Of a DNA stretch of 64,000 nt, positions 43,426 through 54,577 are shown piece after piece. Position 1 is the stretch's first letter. Every line of letters starts with the position of its first letter. A model generated the notes under the pieces. The model saw only the letters and a list, made by a program, of their open reading frames with translations. It did not search any database and had not been told where the DNA came from. The stretch comes from Lithodes maja (taxonomy: Eukaryota > Arthropoda > Malacostraca > Decapoda > Lithodidae): assembly GCA_037953745.1 (NCBI GenBank), contig JBAKBP010007131.1:1-64000 (forward strand), written 5' to 3'. A program made the position numbers and the translations under genes.

Positions 43426-45325
43426 TGTGACGCTTCTGCATAGTAGCCACGTGCGGGCATGCGCGCGCGTTGGCTGCCCAGCCGTTTAGAAACCGGCTGG
43501 CGGCAGCCGGCCGGCCGGCTTTTCCTTAGTATATATCCTACGACAAAGTAACTAATGTCTGGGATATTCTTATGTTGTTTCACAGCTTGTAGCTGCCCTT
43601 ATTCTTAACCAACGCATCTTAGTATATTTTATTCTCGATAGTTGATTGTTTCATTATAATATATAAGATGTAAGTCTAGTGAGAGTGGGAGGAGACGAGC
43701 GGGAGAGAGAGACCGGCTGGGGGACGTTGCTTCGCGCGGAGAGTCCAGCTTGGGACGAGCCTGAAGCGTTGCCATATGCATTTGATTGCAACGTTAGGTT
43801 TAGTTTCGACTCAGGCACGGGGTAGAGGATTTTGACCCGGCAACTGTGTTGAGTGTTGCCAAGCATGGGATGTATTTTGCATGCCTAGGGTGGGGTCCAG
43901 ACAGATTCAAGACTCAGAGCTCACCTCACTGTCGTACCCTTCGGACCCCCTTGATATCTATCCCTCTCAACCCCACTTAGAAACTTTCTCTCTTACTTTG
44001 TATACCTTCCTTCCACTACTTCACCAATCTATTTAATTATCCCATCCCCTTGATAGACCTTATATCTATTATTGTATTAACGACGACCTCTTAGATAATT
44101 AGATAGGATTTTGGGCCTTATGCAGAGACGTAATTGTTAATGAGACCTAGGAAGCTTTTTTGTTGTCTCATATTTGGTGGTTTCATGCTTGCTAGTGTGT
44201 TCTTGTGTCAGGTTAGCAGGGGCTAGACCGGAGGGGAGGCTTTTTGCGATCCTTTAAGTAAAGTCTGCTGGTGCGAGTCCTGTGGACCCGCACGACTTTA
44301 CTAGGATACCCGTGGGAGTCTGGGGGCATTTTCTTGTCTGTGTCCCTGTGTGTCTAGTGTTGTGTTGTGTGAGGGCCCTTGCCTAGTCCACTCAGCACTG
44401 CGCTAGCACGTCTTGCTTTTGTTTTAGGGTCGCCAGGAGAGAGTCAGATACTTGCGATCTGAGTCTCTCAAGAGAGCACCCTTTCAATTAGAGTAATTTG
44501 GCGCACAGACTTGGGAACGTCCCTAGGCTAGAGCAGGTGGCTCAGCCCGGGTATCCGAAACCTATATCCTTCCGGCTAGACCTCTGCCACCTGGCAGATT
44601 AACAGCTAGGGGTTTATCATCTCTGTATGCTTGTTATTGTGTCACAGTTTACCGTTTTTGTGAGCATTGTGAGTCAGGGTGTGGCTTAGAGACTCTGTCC
44701 GAGCAGGCTTGCCTGACTAAGAGTGAGAAGCACACCTGTATGTGGTTATGTTGCGAGTTGCTACCTTTATTTAATTATACCTATGCCATTATACACTGTA
44801 TGGCCTATCACTAGTATTTATTCCTGCTTATGAGTAAGAGTTCTCTAAATCCGTAACGTACTTTCTTTGCTAAGCATCAGATCCTACAGTAGCCACATGC
44901 AGTTTAGAAACCCGCATCTTGTCTACCGGTACGATGTTTTGAGGACTGTTTGCTTTCACCTTCTTTCACGCAGGGGTGATTAGTTGTATTAATTAACGTA
45001 ACGTTAAATGTACTTTCTTCTAGTTTGTTATTAAATTGTTTCTGCAATTTAATTCCGTTATCTATCTTTTCCTTGAAGCTTTAAGTCAACTTAATTGTGT
45101 GATCTTTTATATAGCCTGCTTGACTATCAGCAGTCTATAGTGGGTGCACCCTGTAACCGAGTCATAGGATACCTCGTTGTCCAGGCAGGAGTCTTGACGG
45201 TTTAGGGTGGTTTGTTGCCTGGGTTTATAGATAAGGGTTGGATCTAGCGTTTTCCGTTGTTGCTTGTTGCCGCATACCTAGTCCAATAGAAAGAGCCCAG
45301 TGCTTATATATCCCAGGACGTAACA
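43426..45325 (+). repeat. family B 3' LTR
   Basis: Uninterrupted 1900-bp partner of 12859-18954; starts TGTGACGCTTCTGC and ends CCCAGGACGTAACA. It provides the empty sites that define piggyBac-1 and the 480-bp MITE. The hairpin segment is at 44437-44469. Confidence 0.93.
44437..44469 (+). promoter_or_regulatory. conserved LTR hairpin segment (family B 3' LTR)
   Basis: Same as 13827-13859 but with TCAGAT in the left arm, which pairs fully with ATCTGA. Confidence 0.5.
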
Positions 45326-45650
45326 CTCCCTAGACAGGGAAATATGTAAGGAAATTACCGTATTTTAGGGTTTTTGTACTCGCGTTGCAACATCGTTGCA
45401 AGTCAACTCGTGATCGTGCAAGGATGGTTCAGGTGTCATTGGAAAGCTCAATTATCGCCCTTTCACAGATACATAATTGTATTACGCTCTGGCTCTTGTT
45501 TATGCATGAAAAAGAGCATGGAATGAAGCTCGTTTAGGGTAAATCTGCCCGCTTGGCAGGTAGTAGATGTTACAAACTGCCCCGTCCGACGGGTGTTAAG
45601 TCTGTAATTACTCCAAAATAATGAAGACTCGCCCTGAGGGTCATATACTA
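45326..45650. mobile_element. older TTAA-type repeat, right part
   Basis: Starts with the CTCC target duplication. Shares with the inverted 480-bp MITE the blocks CTCGCGTTGCA, GGTGTCATT(G/C)GAAAGCTC and CCCTTTCA. A TTAA near 45596 may be its right end. Confidence 0.5.
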
Positions 45651-46239
45651 AGATGGTCTTATTATCTGGTGAATACTTCCTTAAAAGTATGAACACTATT
45701 TGTTTTCATCAACCTGTATATTCATGAGCCCTAAGCCTAAACCAAAGCCAGTAGCCAACCACTCAACCTGACGGTACCCAATATCATCGCAAGGTCACCA
45801 CAACATTACACTGGACAAGTCAGTGGTCATAAAGGGCACTGAGCGGTAGGAAAAAGGGTAAGAGAGGACGAGTTCAACGAGGACGAAGAAACAACTCGGA
45901 GGAACTAATAGGTCAAAATTGTCTTCAAGAATTATCCGAGAACGAAACATTTACTGACGACTATGCATTTGTTTGAGAACAAAAGACTTCAGATAGTGAA
46001 AAGAGCATAATTCACCTTATTAAATCGTTAATATTAAAACATTGAGAAATAGTACCCCTACAAACACTCATTCATACTAAAATATTACATAAGATTTCTA
46101 CACAAATAACCATTCCAGACCCTCCAATACTAGTTGACATTATTCATGGACACCCACCAAAGTTGTTCTCCGTTCTTGAGCCTCATTGGTCGGATATTTG
46201 TCAGTAATTAATGACAGAGCGAAATCTCTCTTAGGAATG
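45651..46239. other. no recognised feature
   Basis: No supported gene or repeat in this stretch. Confidence 0.5.
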
Positions 46240-46510
46240 TTAATTATTATGTTCCTTCCAACAACCAACAATACTCCTAAAATCGATTAATGAAATTTAC
46301 AAACACATGTGGCAGTCCGTGGACTCGAACCCAGGATGCTCACACCGAAAATCAACACCTTATACATCGCACCACGAAGACAGTTAAAGGTTGGTGGACA
46401 CTGCCTACGATTTATTATGCAACTTCGAATCCTGCATATCAATCTAAGCATGTACACACATCCCAACTGCAACTCACGTAGGCTATGCATATGTGAATGG
46501 AAAGAGCAAT
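46240..46510 (-). repeat. tRNA-like repeat, copy 1
   Basis: About 265 bp nearly identical to 47079-47346. On the minus strand it contains TCGTGGTGCGATGT and GGGTTCGAGTCC, like box A and box B of a tRNA-derived SINE. The first copy is cut by the SINE at 46511 (GAGCAAT left, TTAATGGGG right). Confidence 0.75.
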
Positions 46511-46988
46511 GGGGAGGTGTGGTGGAGTGGTCATGCCACTGGATTGGTAATCCAATGGATCCGGGTTCAAATCCCGATATGTCAATGGGAAGATATTATT
46601 GGGATTGAATTTGTGCTGTACCTAGTATCAGTGCATTACCACAAAGCCCACCGAAATGCCAAAAAAATACCCTCATTGTTCCCTGATTAAATAACACTGT
46701 ATGAATATTCCCATATTCAAAATATGTTACAGGGGGACAATGCCTAGTGAGTTCACTGCTCAATAGGTGGCGTTCTGAGAGTGAGGGTCTGAGTCTGGAG
46801 GGTGAGACAGTGAAGCACTTGAACGAAGCAACCAGCCGCTTCAGAGATGAAGCTGCTTCGAGCCATGAATGGATGCTTCACATGTCTCACTCCCCAGACT
46901 GGAACAAGACCTCACGGGCTTCACCGTGTTGAGCGGTGGAATGTACAGGCTCTCAGCCTATGCCCGAGAGGGAGTAGTTGGAATATAG

Positions 46989-47018
<30 letters not shown>
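46511..47018 (+). mobile_element. tRNA-derived SINE, copy 3
   Basis: Head GGGGAGGTGTGGTGGAGTGG, box B GGTTCAAATCC, same body as the other copies and poly-A to 47018. It is inserted at the edge of the tRNA-like repeat copy 1; AATGGGG occurs at both edges. Confidence 0.92.
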
Positions 47019-47023
<5 letters not shown>

Positions 47024-47078
47024 GGGGCCTTAACCACTTAGGGAAGTCCTCTCGATAAATTACTCCTGAACCAATATC

Positions 47079-47346
47079 AATTATTATGTTCCTTCCAACA
47101 ACCAACAATTCTCCTAAAATCGATTAATGAAATTTACAAACACATGTGGCAGTCCGTGGACTCAAACCCAGGATGCTCACACCGAAAATCAACACCTTAT
47201 ACATCGCACCACGAAGACAGTTAAAGGTTGGTGGACACTGCCTACGATTTATTATGCAACTTCGAATCCTGCATATCAATCTAAGCATGTACACATATCC
47301 CAACTGCAACTCACGTAGGCTATGCATATGTGAATGGAAAGAGCAA
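47079..47346 (-). repeat. tRNA-like repeat, copy 2
   Basis: Second copy of 46240-46510 in direct orientation, uninterrupted across AGCAATTAATGGGGCC. The shared sequence next to both copies suggests a local duplication before the SINE inserted. Confidence 0.75.
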
Positions 47347-47472
47347 TTAATGGGGCCAATGAAGACAAGGCGAAAATAAGCATATTTAGATCACAAATAG
47401 ATAGGGAGAGAAAGAGATATTTGATTTTGTCCCGAGGGGTCAGTTTAAAGAGGTGCGCCCCCCACCACCATC

Positions 47473-47509
47473 AGTGGTTGTTCCCTCACATTGTGAGGGA
47501 ACAACCACT
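47473..47509. repeat. 37-bp perfect palindrome
   Basis: Two 18-bp arms (AGTGGTTGTTCCCTCACA and its complement) around a single T. Confidence 0.95.
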
Positions 47510-48136
47510 AGTAAAGCGATACATACTGCTCAAAGAGCCATTATTCCACTGAAACAACAACATCGTCGTCTGGTTTTATTCATATTTGTGATTAATGTAA
47601 AAACAAAACATTCATGTGAAGAACACCATTTTATGCTTGATTACATCCATGGTTATTAAGTCCAGGTCAGCTGAGAATACACGGGGGATAAACAAATCAT
47701 AGTACAATAAATAATCTTAAAACCTAGAAAAGTACGTTAAGTGTTTGATACTGATATAATTCAGAGAATAAAAAGAAATTGAATGATGCAACATGGGCCT
47801 ATTTCACTAATCATACAATCAGTACATACCTAAACAGCAACACTGGTTGTTTACATTACTTAATCCTCTTGCATATTGATACAGTTGTCAAACAAGTTGC
47901 TCTCCTCCCGACTACTTGCTATGCTAATATATAGAGGAGAATAAATCTATGTGAGCAAAATGTCCTTATTGTCCTGTGATATCCTATAAGGGGGAGGACA
48001 GATTTTAAGGGCGCAACAGGGAGGAGGGTGGATTAGGATGAGGGGGATGAGGAAGGGAGTGGGGATAGTGGGGAAGGGGGAGAGGGAGGGCCCAGATACT
48101 AGGCCTCTTGGTTCACAGATATGGGATCTATGAAAC
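47510..48136. other. no gene; G-rich stretch near 47990-48090
   Basis: No supported gene. Positions about 47990-48090 are rich in GGG and GGGG runs on the plus strand. Confidence 0.5.
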
Positions 48137-48286
48137 TGCAGCGTTGATGTATTCAAGAAGAGATTAGACACACTACTGGGTAAAGTCCCAGATGAACCTC
48201 CTATTCCACACTGCTCACATCGAAACGGACCGACATCCAACTCGGTCATCGAACAACTACAGTACGCTAAGATTGAGGAGAGGTAG
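48137..48286 (+). pseudogene. LINE ORF2 C-terminal tail, fragment
   Basis: A 49-residue frame to a stop reads VDVFKKRLDTLL, VPDEPPIPHC and NSVIEQLQYAK. This pattern (FKxxLD, P.PDEP, NS.xxQ) is typical of the extreme C terminus of CR1/Jockey-type LINE ORF2 proteins. The RT is absent. Confidence 0.6.
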
Positions 48287-49484
48287 GCCTACGTGTGGAG
48301 GTGGCGGACTTCGAAGTCGATCGTAGTGAATCAACCTAAACTTCGACAAGCAAGACAAGTAAGTTAGACTAAAACACTGTTGATCATTAAAATTAAATTG
48401 TATTTACAAATTAGGCTGGCATTATTGATAGAGTTTTCCCATTTGATTGATATGTGTACAGTAGCCTACATAGGCTACAAGGCCCATGGGTATTGGCTTA
48501 ACAAAAGATATAAATTGTAAGATTGACTTATTATAAATAGAAGCTATGCGAGATGTAGCCTGCAAAAGAAAATATGTATTTAAATTGTCAGTTTAAGAGA
48601 GAAAGAGAGAGAGAGAGAGCGCGGATGTGTGTTTGAATGTTGTTGTTGTTGTTGTTGTTTCCCAAGCTGCCTGGCCGAACAGCCCCAAGGTCCCGAGCAA
48701 TTCCAAGGCCATACCCGAGCGCCCCCACAGAACCCTCCCTGCCGACCACAATAAAGCCTGGGTGACCGAAGCCACTCCATGGCGGGGAGCTGAGGAGGGT
48801 GCGGAAACGCCCGGGAAACCAAAGCCCCACCCAGGGCCCTGTGCCCCTCAGCAATTATGAAGAGAAAGTTGAGGGGCAAGAGAAAAATGTGACGCTTTGG
48901 CTTCCAATCTTGGTAGATTGGGAGGTCAATCCACGGAAAAGACGCCGTCACTTGAGATCTAGAAAATATATAAGTTAAAGGAACAGTCAGAGTAAGCTAT
49001 GGGTATGGCAGAGATCGCTCAGTTCTCACTCTGATAGACCAGCCCATCACCACTGTGTGTGTTTGAATGTTGTGAGCGTTAGCGGCTAATGAGGAGATAG
49101 ATAAGTTTATCATTAATCTAGGAGAATGTTTCGTTTTCTGTCAAAGTATATTTAAAAGAAAATGTTAAAATAGCGGGGACAAATATATTTGTATCACTCA
49201 AGTTAGGCGGCGCTACCTTCATTATCTAGCGCGTAGTGACTTATATTTTCCACCTCTTATCGACTTTGTCATTAGACCGTGTAAGAACTATTCCGTACAT
49301 TTTTAGTAGTGTCCCATAATTCAATCGGACATGGAAAATTAAGGCTTCCTGATAGTTTATGGTGTTATTCATTAGCATATTATATTCATTTCTGTCGGAA
49401 TTCACGTCCAACGAAATTTAGCCGGACCTAACATATAATCACTTTAAATATATCTAATTTAACCTTACCATAGCTTAGGTAACA
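48287..49484. other. no gene; short simple repeats
   Basis: Contains a GA run (about 48595-48618) and a (TTG)n run (about 48639-48658). The frames around 48630-48860 show no recognisable domain. Confidence 0.5.
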
Positions 49485-49875
49485 TCTATCTATCTATCTA
49501 TTGCCAGACGCCTTACTCCCCTTACGAGGGTGGCCATACACAGAATGCCCCCAAGCGGACCTATTCCCTGTGAGAGGGACAACCCGAGCCAGTTTAGTGA
49601 AGGACTTACAGGATTGACCACTCAATTCAGGATCCGTCCGACTCCGAGGCCCTCTGTGTATCTTGTTAGCACTATTTTTCTACAGTGGTGTTCGGCTAAT
49701 CCATCCACTAACCTGCCTTACCCTTAGGTAAGCAGTACGGATTTGTATCAGGTTTACTCCCCTAGACAGGTTGCCAACCAAGGCTGACGAGTCGCATCCA
49801 CCCGGATTTGTATAAGGTTGTCTCCCCTAGATGAGTTGCCGACCAAGGCTAACGAGTCCCATCCACCCGAATGGG
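49485..49875 (-). mobile_element. RTE-tailed non-autonomous repeat with 65-bp tandem units
   Basis: On the minus strand it ends in GGCGTCTGGCAATAGATAGATAG, nearly the same as the 3' end of the RTE LINEs. The rest has no RTE coding sequence. Two 65-bp units (49738-49802 and 49803-49867; CTCCCCTAGA, GTTGCC.ACCAAGGCT) lie at its other end. It may be a SINE-like parasite of the RTE. Confidence 0.55.
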
Positions 49876-50127
49876 TAGGTAACATACACTAACTAATTTT
49901 ACCTAGCCTAACCTAACTTATCCAAATTTACCCCTTAATGGACGAAAAATATGTACATAACAGTAGTACTTGAAATCAGGTTGGCTGCCATCTTGGATAT
50001 TATGGGATAAATGCTATACAATACCGGCCCTTTATTTTCATTTCAACCCAACACTTGCTTCATCTGCTGCGGTGTTGTGCTTGTCCATGCTTCTACAGTA
50101 TATTAGTCTATGGCTAAGGATGAAAAT
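49876..50127. other. no recognised feature
   Basis: Short AT-rich stretch with two CCTAAC units near 49905; no gene. Confidence 0.5.
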
Positions 50128-50562
50128 CGGTGTGAGGTGCTAGAGTTCCCCGTGACAGAGTGACAGGTTAAAACAGCCCATATGCCTACAATTTGAACCA
50201 ACATCGGTTAAATCACGACTGTATTTCGATATATTTTACTTAATGTTATTGTATTAGGTTAGGTTGGTTAGGTTAAGTTAGTAAATGCAATAACATAAAG
50301 TAAAAATCCACCGACATAGAATCGTGGTTAGCGCCCCGGGAGCCGTTGCCTTCTATAAGTAGACTCTATATTTTATCCCACCAAATTATTGTTATTTATA
50401 GTTATTTTCTGAATTAGTATTATTGTAAGTAGTGGTAGGTTAAGCTCGCTAACGATATATCGAAATACAGTCGTGATTTAACTGATTTTGGTTCAAATGA
50501 TAAGCATATGGGCTGTTTTAACCTGTCACTCTGTCACGGGGAACTCTAGCACCTCACACCGG
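50128..50562. mobile_element. foldback element (MITE-like) with about 115-bp inverted arms
   Basis: The left arm starts CGGTGTGAGGTGCTAGAG (50128) and the right arm ends CTCTAGCACCTCACACCGG (50562). Arms match over about 115 bp with few differences, around a loop of about 200 bp that contains TTAGG-like units. No transposase and no clear target duplication, so the superfamily is unassigned. Confidence 0.8.
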
Positions 50563-51278
50563 TACCATCAGAGTGGGTTTTTAGCTACCAATATTATACA
50601 CGAATATGTTCGCATTGTTGCGGACATGTTATTTTGATATGATAACCTTGGTCAATGAGTTTCCATATCACTTACTAATTACCGTTTATTGGAGATAATT
50701 ATTTTTTGGAGGGTACCGGTATATACCTGTTTCTGTGATTACAGATTTTGGCCCTTCAATTATTTCTACCCTTTCTGTAAATACGCATACACTATTGTTT
50801 TCGGCAGGCTACAAACCTTCACCTCTACATAAACTTCGTAAGGATAACTACATACATTTATAAACTAAAGAGTTACGATGCATTAACTGTTAGGACTAAC
50901 ATAATGCCCCAGGTGTTTGAAACAGGATAAAAACCCGACACACACACACAACAAACACAACCTGGGAGAGAAAGAGGAATCTAAGTAATGAAATGAGTTT
51001 GTAGACATCCAATACTGGCTTGGGCGTCTTCAGTATAAATACTGCAAAATGTTTGTGTTTGGCCATTCTGCAAAATCTAATGTAATTGTAAAAAACTGGT
51101 TGCAGAAATAATATGAGAATATTTTAGGGAGAATGGTTTCTTTCTAGCTATTCTAATAACCTGCTAGTGTACATTGTAGTGTGTATTGATTTTCCATAGT
51201 AATGTCAGAAAATCGTTTAATAAGGGTGAAAAGGGATATGCTCATTCGTTCACTCACTCACTTTCACTCTTTCTCTCC

Positions 51279-51310
<32 letters not shown>
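50563..51310. other. no recognised feature
   Basis: No supported gene. A short (TA)n(CA)n run precedes the SINE at 51311. Confidence 0.5.
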
Positions 51311-51530
51311 GCCCGTAGCCTAGTAGGTAGAGCTCTCGTCTCACACACGAGGGGTCGGGGGTTCAATCCCCGGCCGGGCGGAGACAAATTGGGCTTGTCT
51401 CCTTTCATGTGTTAGCCTCAGTTCACCTAGCTGTAAATAGGTACCTGGAATAAGTGGACGACGTTGTGACGTCCCATCTGGGGTTGGCAAAAATGGTACA
51501 AGGCGAGATGGGTATCATATGGTTCACCTA
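51311..51530 (+). mobile_element. tRNA-derived SINE of a second family (Val-CAC-like head)
   Basis: Positions 51311-51381 fold like a tRNA: GCCCG acceptor pairing with CGGGC, box A TAGCCTAGTAGG, anticodon stem CTCGT/ACGAG with loop CTCACAC (anticodon CAC), box B GGTTCAATCCC. The body TTCACCTAGCTGTAAATAGGT follows, so it is a SINE, not a free tRNA gene. The 3' end is uncertain. Confidence 0.65.
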
Positions 51531-51785
51531 AGCTGATGGCTACCTAAGCCTTCGGGCGAGACGGTACCGTCTATAGTGAGAATGGTACCATACAGATCCA
51601 CCCTAAGCCTTCGTTTCCGATGTCGCCAATTGGCTAAATACAGACTACACACACATCCACAGCCATTCCAACAGCACATAAAACACTTAACATGCATTTC
51701 ACGCAATACATTCCCAGTTAAGGAGGCGCGATAATAATGAGCTTAGCTCGCATTGCGTGGATTCCCCTTGACGAACAAGTAACTG

Positions 51786-51790
<5 letters not shown>
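51531..51790. other. no recognised feature
   Basis: No supported gene; may include the SINE's far end. Confidence 0.4.

Positions 51791-51837
<47 letters not shown>
51791..51837. repeat. (CA)n microsatellite
   Basis: About 47 bp of perfect CA dinucleotides. Confidence 0.97.
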
Positions 51838-51841
<4 letters not shown>

Positions 51842-53030
51842 CACCACTAAAGTCCACTACTGTGGCTCAGGGATAGTGTCGTTAATTAACCTTGGTCGGT
51901 CTAACCCCACCTGAGGCACACATTTTAGTGCCGGAGGGTCCTCGTCATCATTTGACTTCCAGTGAGTCCTGCGGGATACACAATTAACTCTCTTACACAC
52001 ACTCAATAAGTAAATCAATCATTCACACAATCCCTGGACTGCCACATGTTTGTTGATTTCATTAATTGAGTTTAGAAGTAGAGTCGGTTGGTGGAGGGAA
52101 CATCATAATAATACCTAACAAACAAACACATTCAATATGGAAGAGGAGTAACGTGTAGGCCTATAAAAGAAATATACACTAGGACAGAATATAGGAGGAT
52201 TAGATAAAAGGAAAGGGAGGGGAACAAGAGTACAATATTACGTAAAAATAAAATAGAGGGCGAATAGAAGATTGGAGAAATAAATAGATGAAGAAGGGCA
52301 TAAGACACGAATATACAAAGAGGGAAGAGATGGTTGCCAAAGGTTGAAGGAGCAAGAAGAGGATGATAAATGAGAAGGGGGAAACGAGAGATGTGTACAA
52401 TCGCGCTAATAAGTGATGTCTCGGCACCAAGTATATTTTGATAAATAATTCGTATCAGCAATATTATAAGCTTCATTTCTTCATATCCAGTGAAATATAC
52501 ACACCTTTTCCTACACTTACCCACCCTATTCAACATCTGACGGACATTAATACAGCATAGAGCAAGCCAAACATAATGACAGCTGGGACATGACTTATTA
52601 GCGCGATCGTACATGCGAGCAGCAGCATATCAAATTATTAGCGACAATGGGGAAGAGATAGACGGAAAAAACAGAATAATCAAAGTTACATTTTGCCACA
52701 CAAATAGGAAATAAATTCATACTGCTCATAATTATGCAAACGCGATAGCGCTAATAATCATATTACAATTTCTCTATCATTCAACACAAATATTTAGATT
52801 AAAAACACTTCTTGGAGGCAGAGATTACATGAGATTGATTGTACCCTCATTGATTCATAAAGGTCCTTCCTAATCTGATTTAAACCGTGTAATGATAGCC
52901 AGAATATAATATAATAAGGCCAAAACAATGAAGAGGCTAAGAATAAGAAAACACAGGGTATGAATAATAGTAATGATAATACAGGACGAACAAATGAAAG
53001 GGAGAGGAAGAAGGAATATCGGGAAGGCAA

Positions 53031-53032
<2 letters not shown>
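51838..53032. other. no recognised gene
   Basis: A 160-codon open frame on the minus strand at 52132-52614 has no recognisable domain and is not called. Confidence 0.45.

Positions 53033-53098
<66 letters not shown>
53033..53098. repeat. (GA)n microsatellite
   Basis: About 66 bp of GA dinucleotides. Confidence 0.97.
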
Positions 53099-53100
<2 letters not shown>

Positions 53101-53167
53101 CACCTCAGGGCAGATAGTTTACCAACGAGGGTGATTCAGTTAAGAGTCAATCTGCGTTATCTGCCGC

Positions 53168-54080
53168 CGGTGGTGTGATGGTGGTGGTATTGGTGGTGGT
53201 GGTGGTGGTGATATTGGTGATGGTGATGGTGGTGATCGTGGTGGTATTGGTGGTGGTGGTGATATTGGTGGAGGTCGTGGTGGGAGTGATATTGGTGGTG
53301 ATGGTGAGGGTGGTGGTGGTGGTGGTGGGTGTGATGGAAGTGGTGGTGGTGGTGATATTAGTGGTGGTATTGGTTGTGATAGTGGTGGTAGTGGTGATAT
53401 TGGTGGTGGTGGGGGTGATGGTGGTGGTATTGGTTGTGATGGTAGTGGTGGTGGTGGTGGTGGTGATGGTGGGGGTTATGGTGGTGATAGCGGTGGTGGT
53501 GGTGGTAGTGGTTGTGGTGGTGGTGATGGTGATATTGGTGGTGATGGCAGTGGTGGTGATGGCAGTGGCGGTGACGATGGTGGTGGTGGTGATATTGGTG
53601 GTGATGGTAGTGGTGGGGGTGGGGGTGATATTGGTGGTGATGGTAGTGGTGGTGGTGGTGGTGGTGATATCGGTGGTGATGGTAGTGGTGGTGATGGTGT
53701 TGATGGTAGTGGTGGTGGTGGTAGTGGTGATGGTGGTGGTGGTGGTGATGGTGTGATGGTGATATTAGTAGTGATGGTAGTGGTGGTGATGGTGATGGTA
53801 GTGGTGGTATTGGTTGTGATGGTAGTGGTGGGAGTAGGGGTGATATTGGTGGTGATGGTAGTGGTGGTGGTGGTGATATTGGAGGTAATGGTAGTGGTGA
53901 TGCTGATGATATCGGTAGTGATGGTCATGGTGTTGATATTGGTGGTGGTGGTGATATTGGTGGTAATGGTAGTACTGGTGGTGGTGGTGGTAGTGGTGGC
54001 AGTGTAGAGGTGGCGCCACGGTAGTGATAATTGTGTTGTTGGTAGGGTGGTGAAGATAGTGGTGGTGGTAGTAGAAGTAG
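53168..54080. repeat. GGT-rich triplet array, about 0.9 kb
   Basis: Imperfect GGT, GAT and AGT triplets with recurring phrases such as GGTGATATTGGTGGTGATGG. The open frames on both strands are artefacts of triplet repetition. Confidence 0.97.
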
Positions 54081-54234
54081 TAACTTTTGTATGCCCGGTC
54101 ACACTGCCCTTCGCGGTCGCATCGCGGACGTCTCACGGCGAAAAATGTGTGAACGTGAAGCAAGCGCTGTTGGACGCATATAAGTCGTGAAAGGACGCGA
54201 TACAGCCGCACCCACACGGGCTAGAAAAATCACA

Positions 54235-54275
54235 CGCGGTCTCAAGTTTTGAGCTGCTCAAAACTTGAGACCGCG
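54235..54275. repeat. 41-bp perfect palindrome in Harbinger left end
   Basis: Two 20-bp arms (CGCGGTCTCAAGTTTTGAGC and its complement) around one T, upstream of the promoter. Confidence 0.93.
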
Positions 54276-54514
54276 GGTGGCCACGGGGGGCACACGTGGT
54301 ACACACGTGGTACACACGTGATAAAGACGTGGTAAAGACGCGTAAAGACGTGGTAAAGACGTGCTACGGCCGCGGTAAGTACGTGGTTACACGCGATAGG
54401 ACGCGAACATTTAGCGGGTAATCGCGGTTTAATGACGGTCATAGCACGGTTGTACCGCATCTGTTCCGCGTGTTTTCACGTGCATTTGCGTGTGTAGCGC
54501 GTGTGCTCTGGGAC

Positions 54515-54550
54515 CTATATATTTGGCTCGATTTGCCAAGCATTCATCAC
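54515..54550 (+). promoter_or_regulatory. putative core promoter of Harbinger transposase
   Basis: CTATATATTTGG at about 54515 is a TATA-like box about 60 bp before the ATG, with TTCATCAC about 28 bp further as a possible initiator. Confidence 0.5.
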
Positions 54551-54577
54551 TCCTGGTTCTGACGTGATGGGGTGAAC

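Larger units (their letters stand above)
12859..45325 (+). mobile_element. Gmr1-like LTR retrotransposon, family B, heavily nested
   Basis: LTRs at 12859-18954 and 43426-45325 bound one element, and CTCC is duplicated on both sides (12855-12858, 45326-45329). Reading through the inserted elements gives gag (19177-19644, 31430-32400), protease (about 32600-32900), integrase (33209-34278, 39859-40110), RT (about 40400-41040) and RNase H (to 41652). Integrase before RT is the Gmr1-type order. Five insertions lie inside: piggyBac-1, a 480-bp MITE, a CR1-like LINE (which holds a family A element), piggyBac-2 and an RTE LINE. Stops and frameshifts make it inactive. Confidence 0.9.

Noticed and set aside
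48627..48860. Proline-rich frame as a host gene exon
   Set aside because: No homology recognised, no splice context and overlapping frames of similar length on both strands.
49890..49925. Interstitial telomere repeat (CCTAA)n
   Set aside because: Only two imperfect units, too few to support a telomeric origin.
51311..51381. Functional tRNA-Val gene
   Set aside because: A SINE body follows without the usual terminator and the D arm is irregular.
52132..52614. 160-codon minus-strand frame as a gene
   Set aside because: No domain, no conserved pattern, low-complexity hydrophobic end.
53168..54080. Long frames of Val/Met or Thr/Pro in the GGT array
   Set aside because: They follow from triplet repetition and have no start context or domain.
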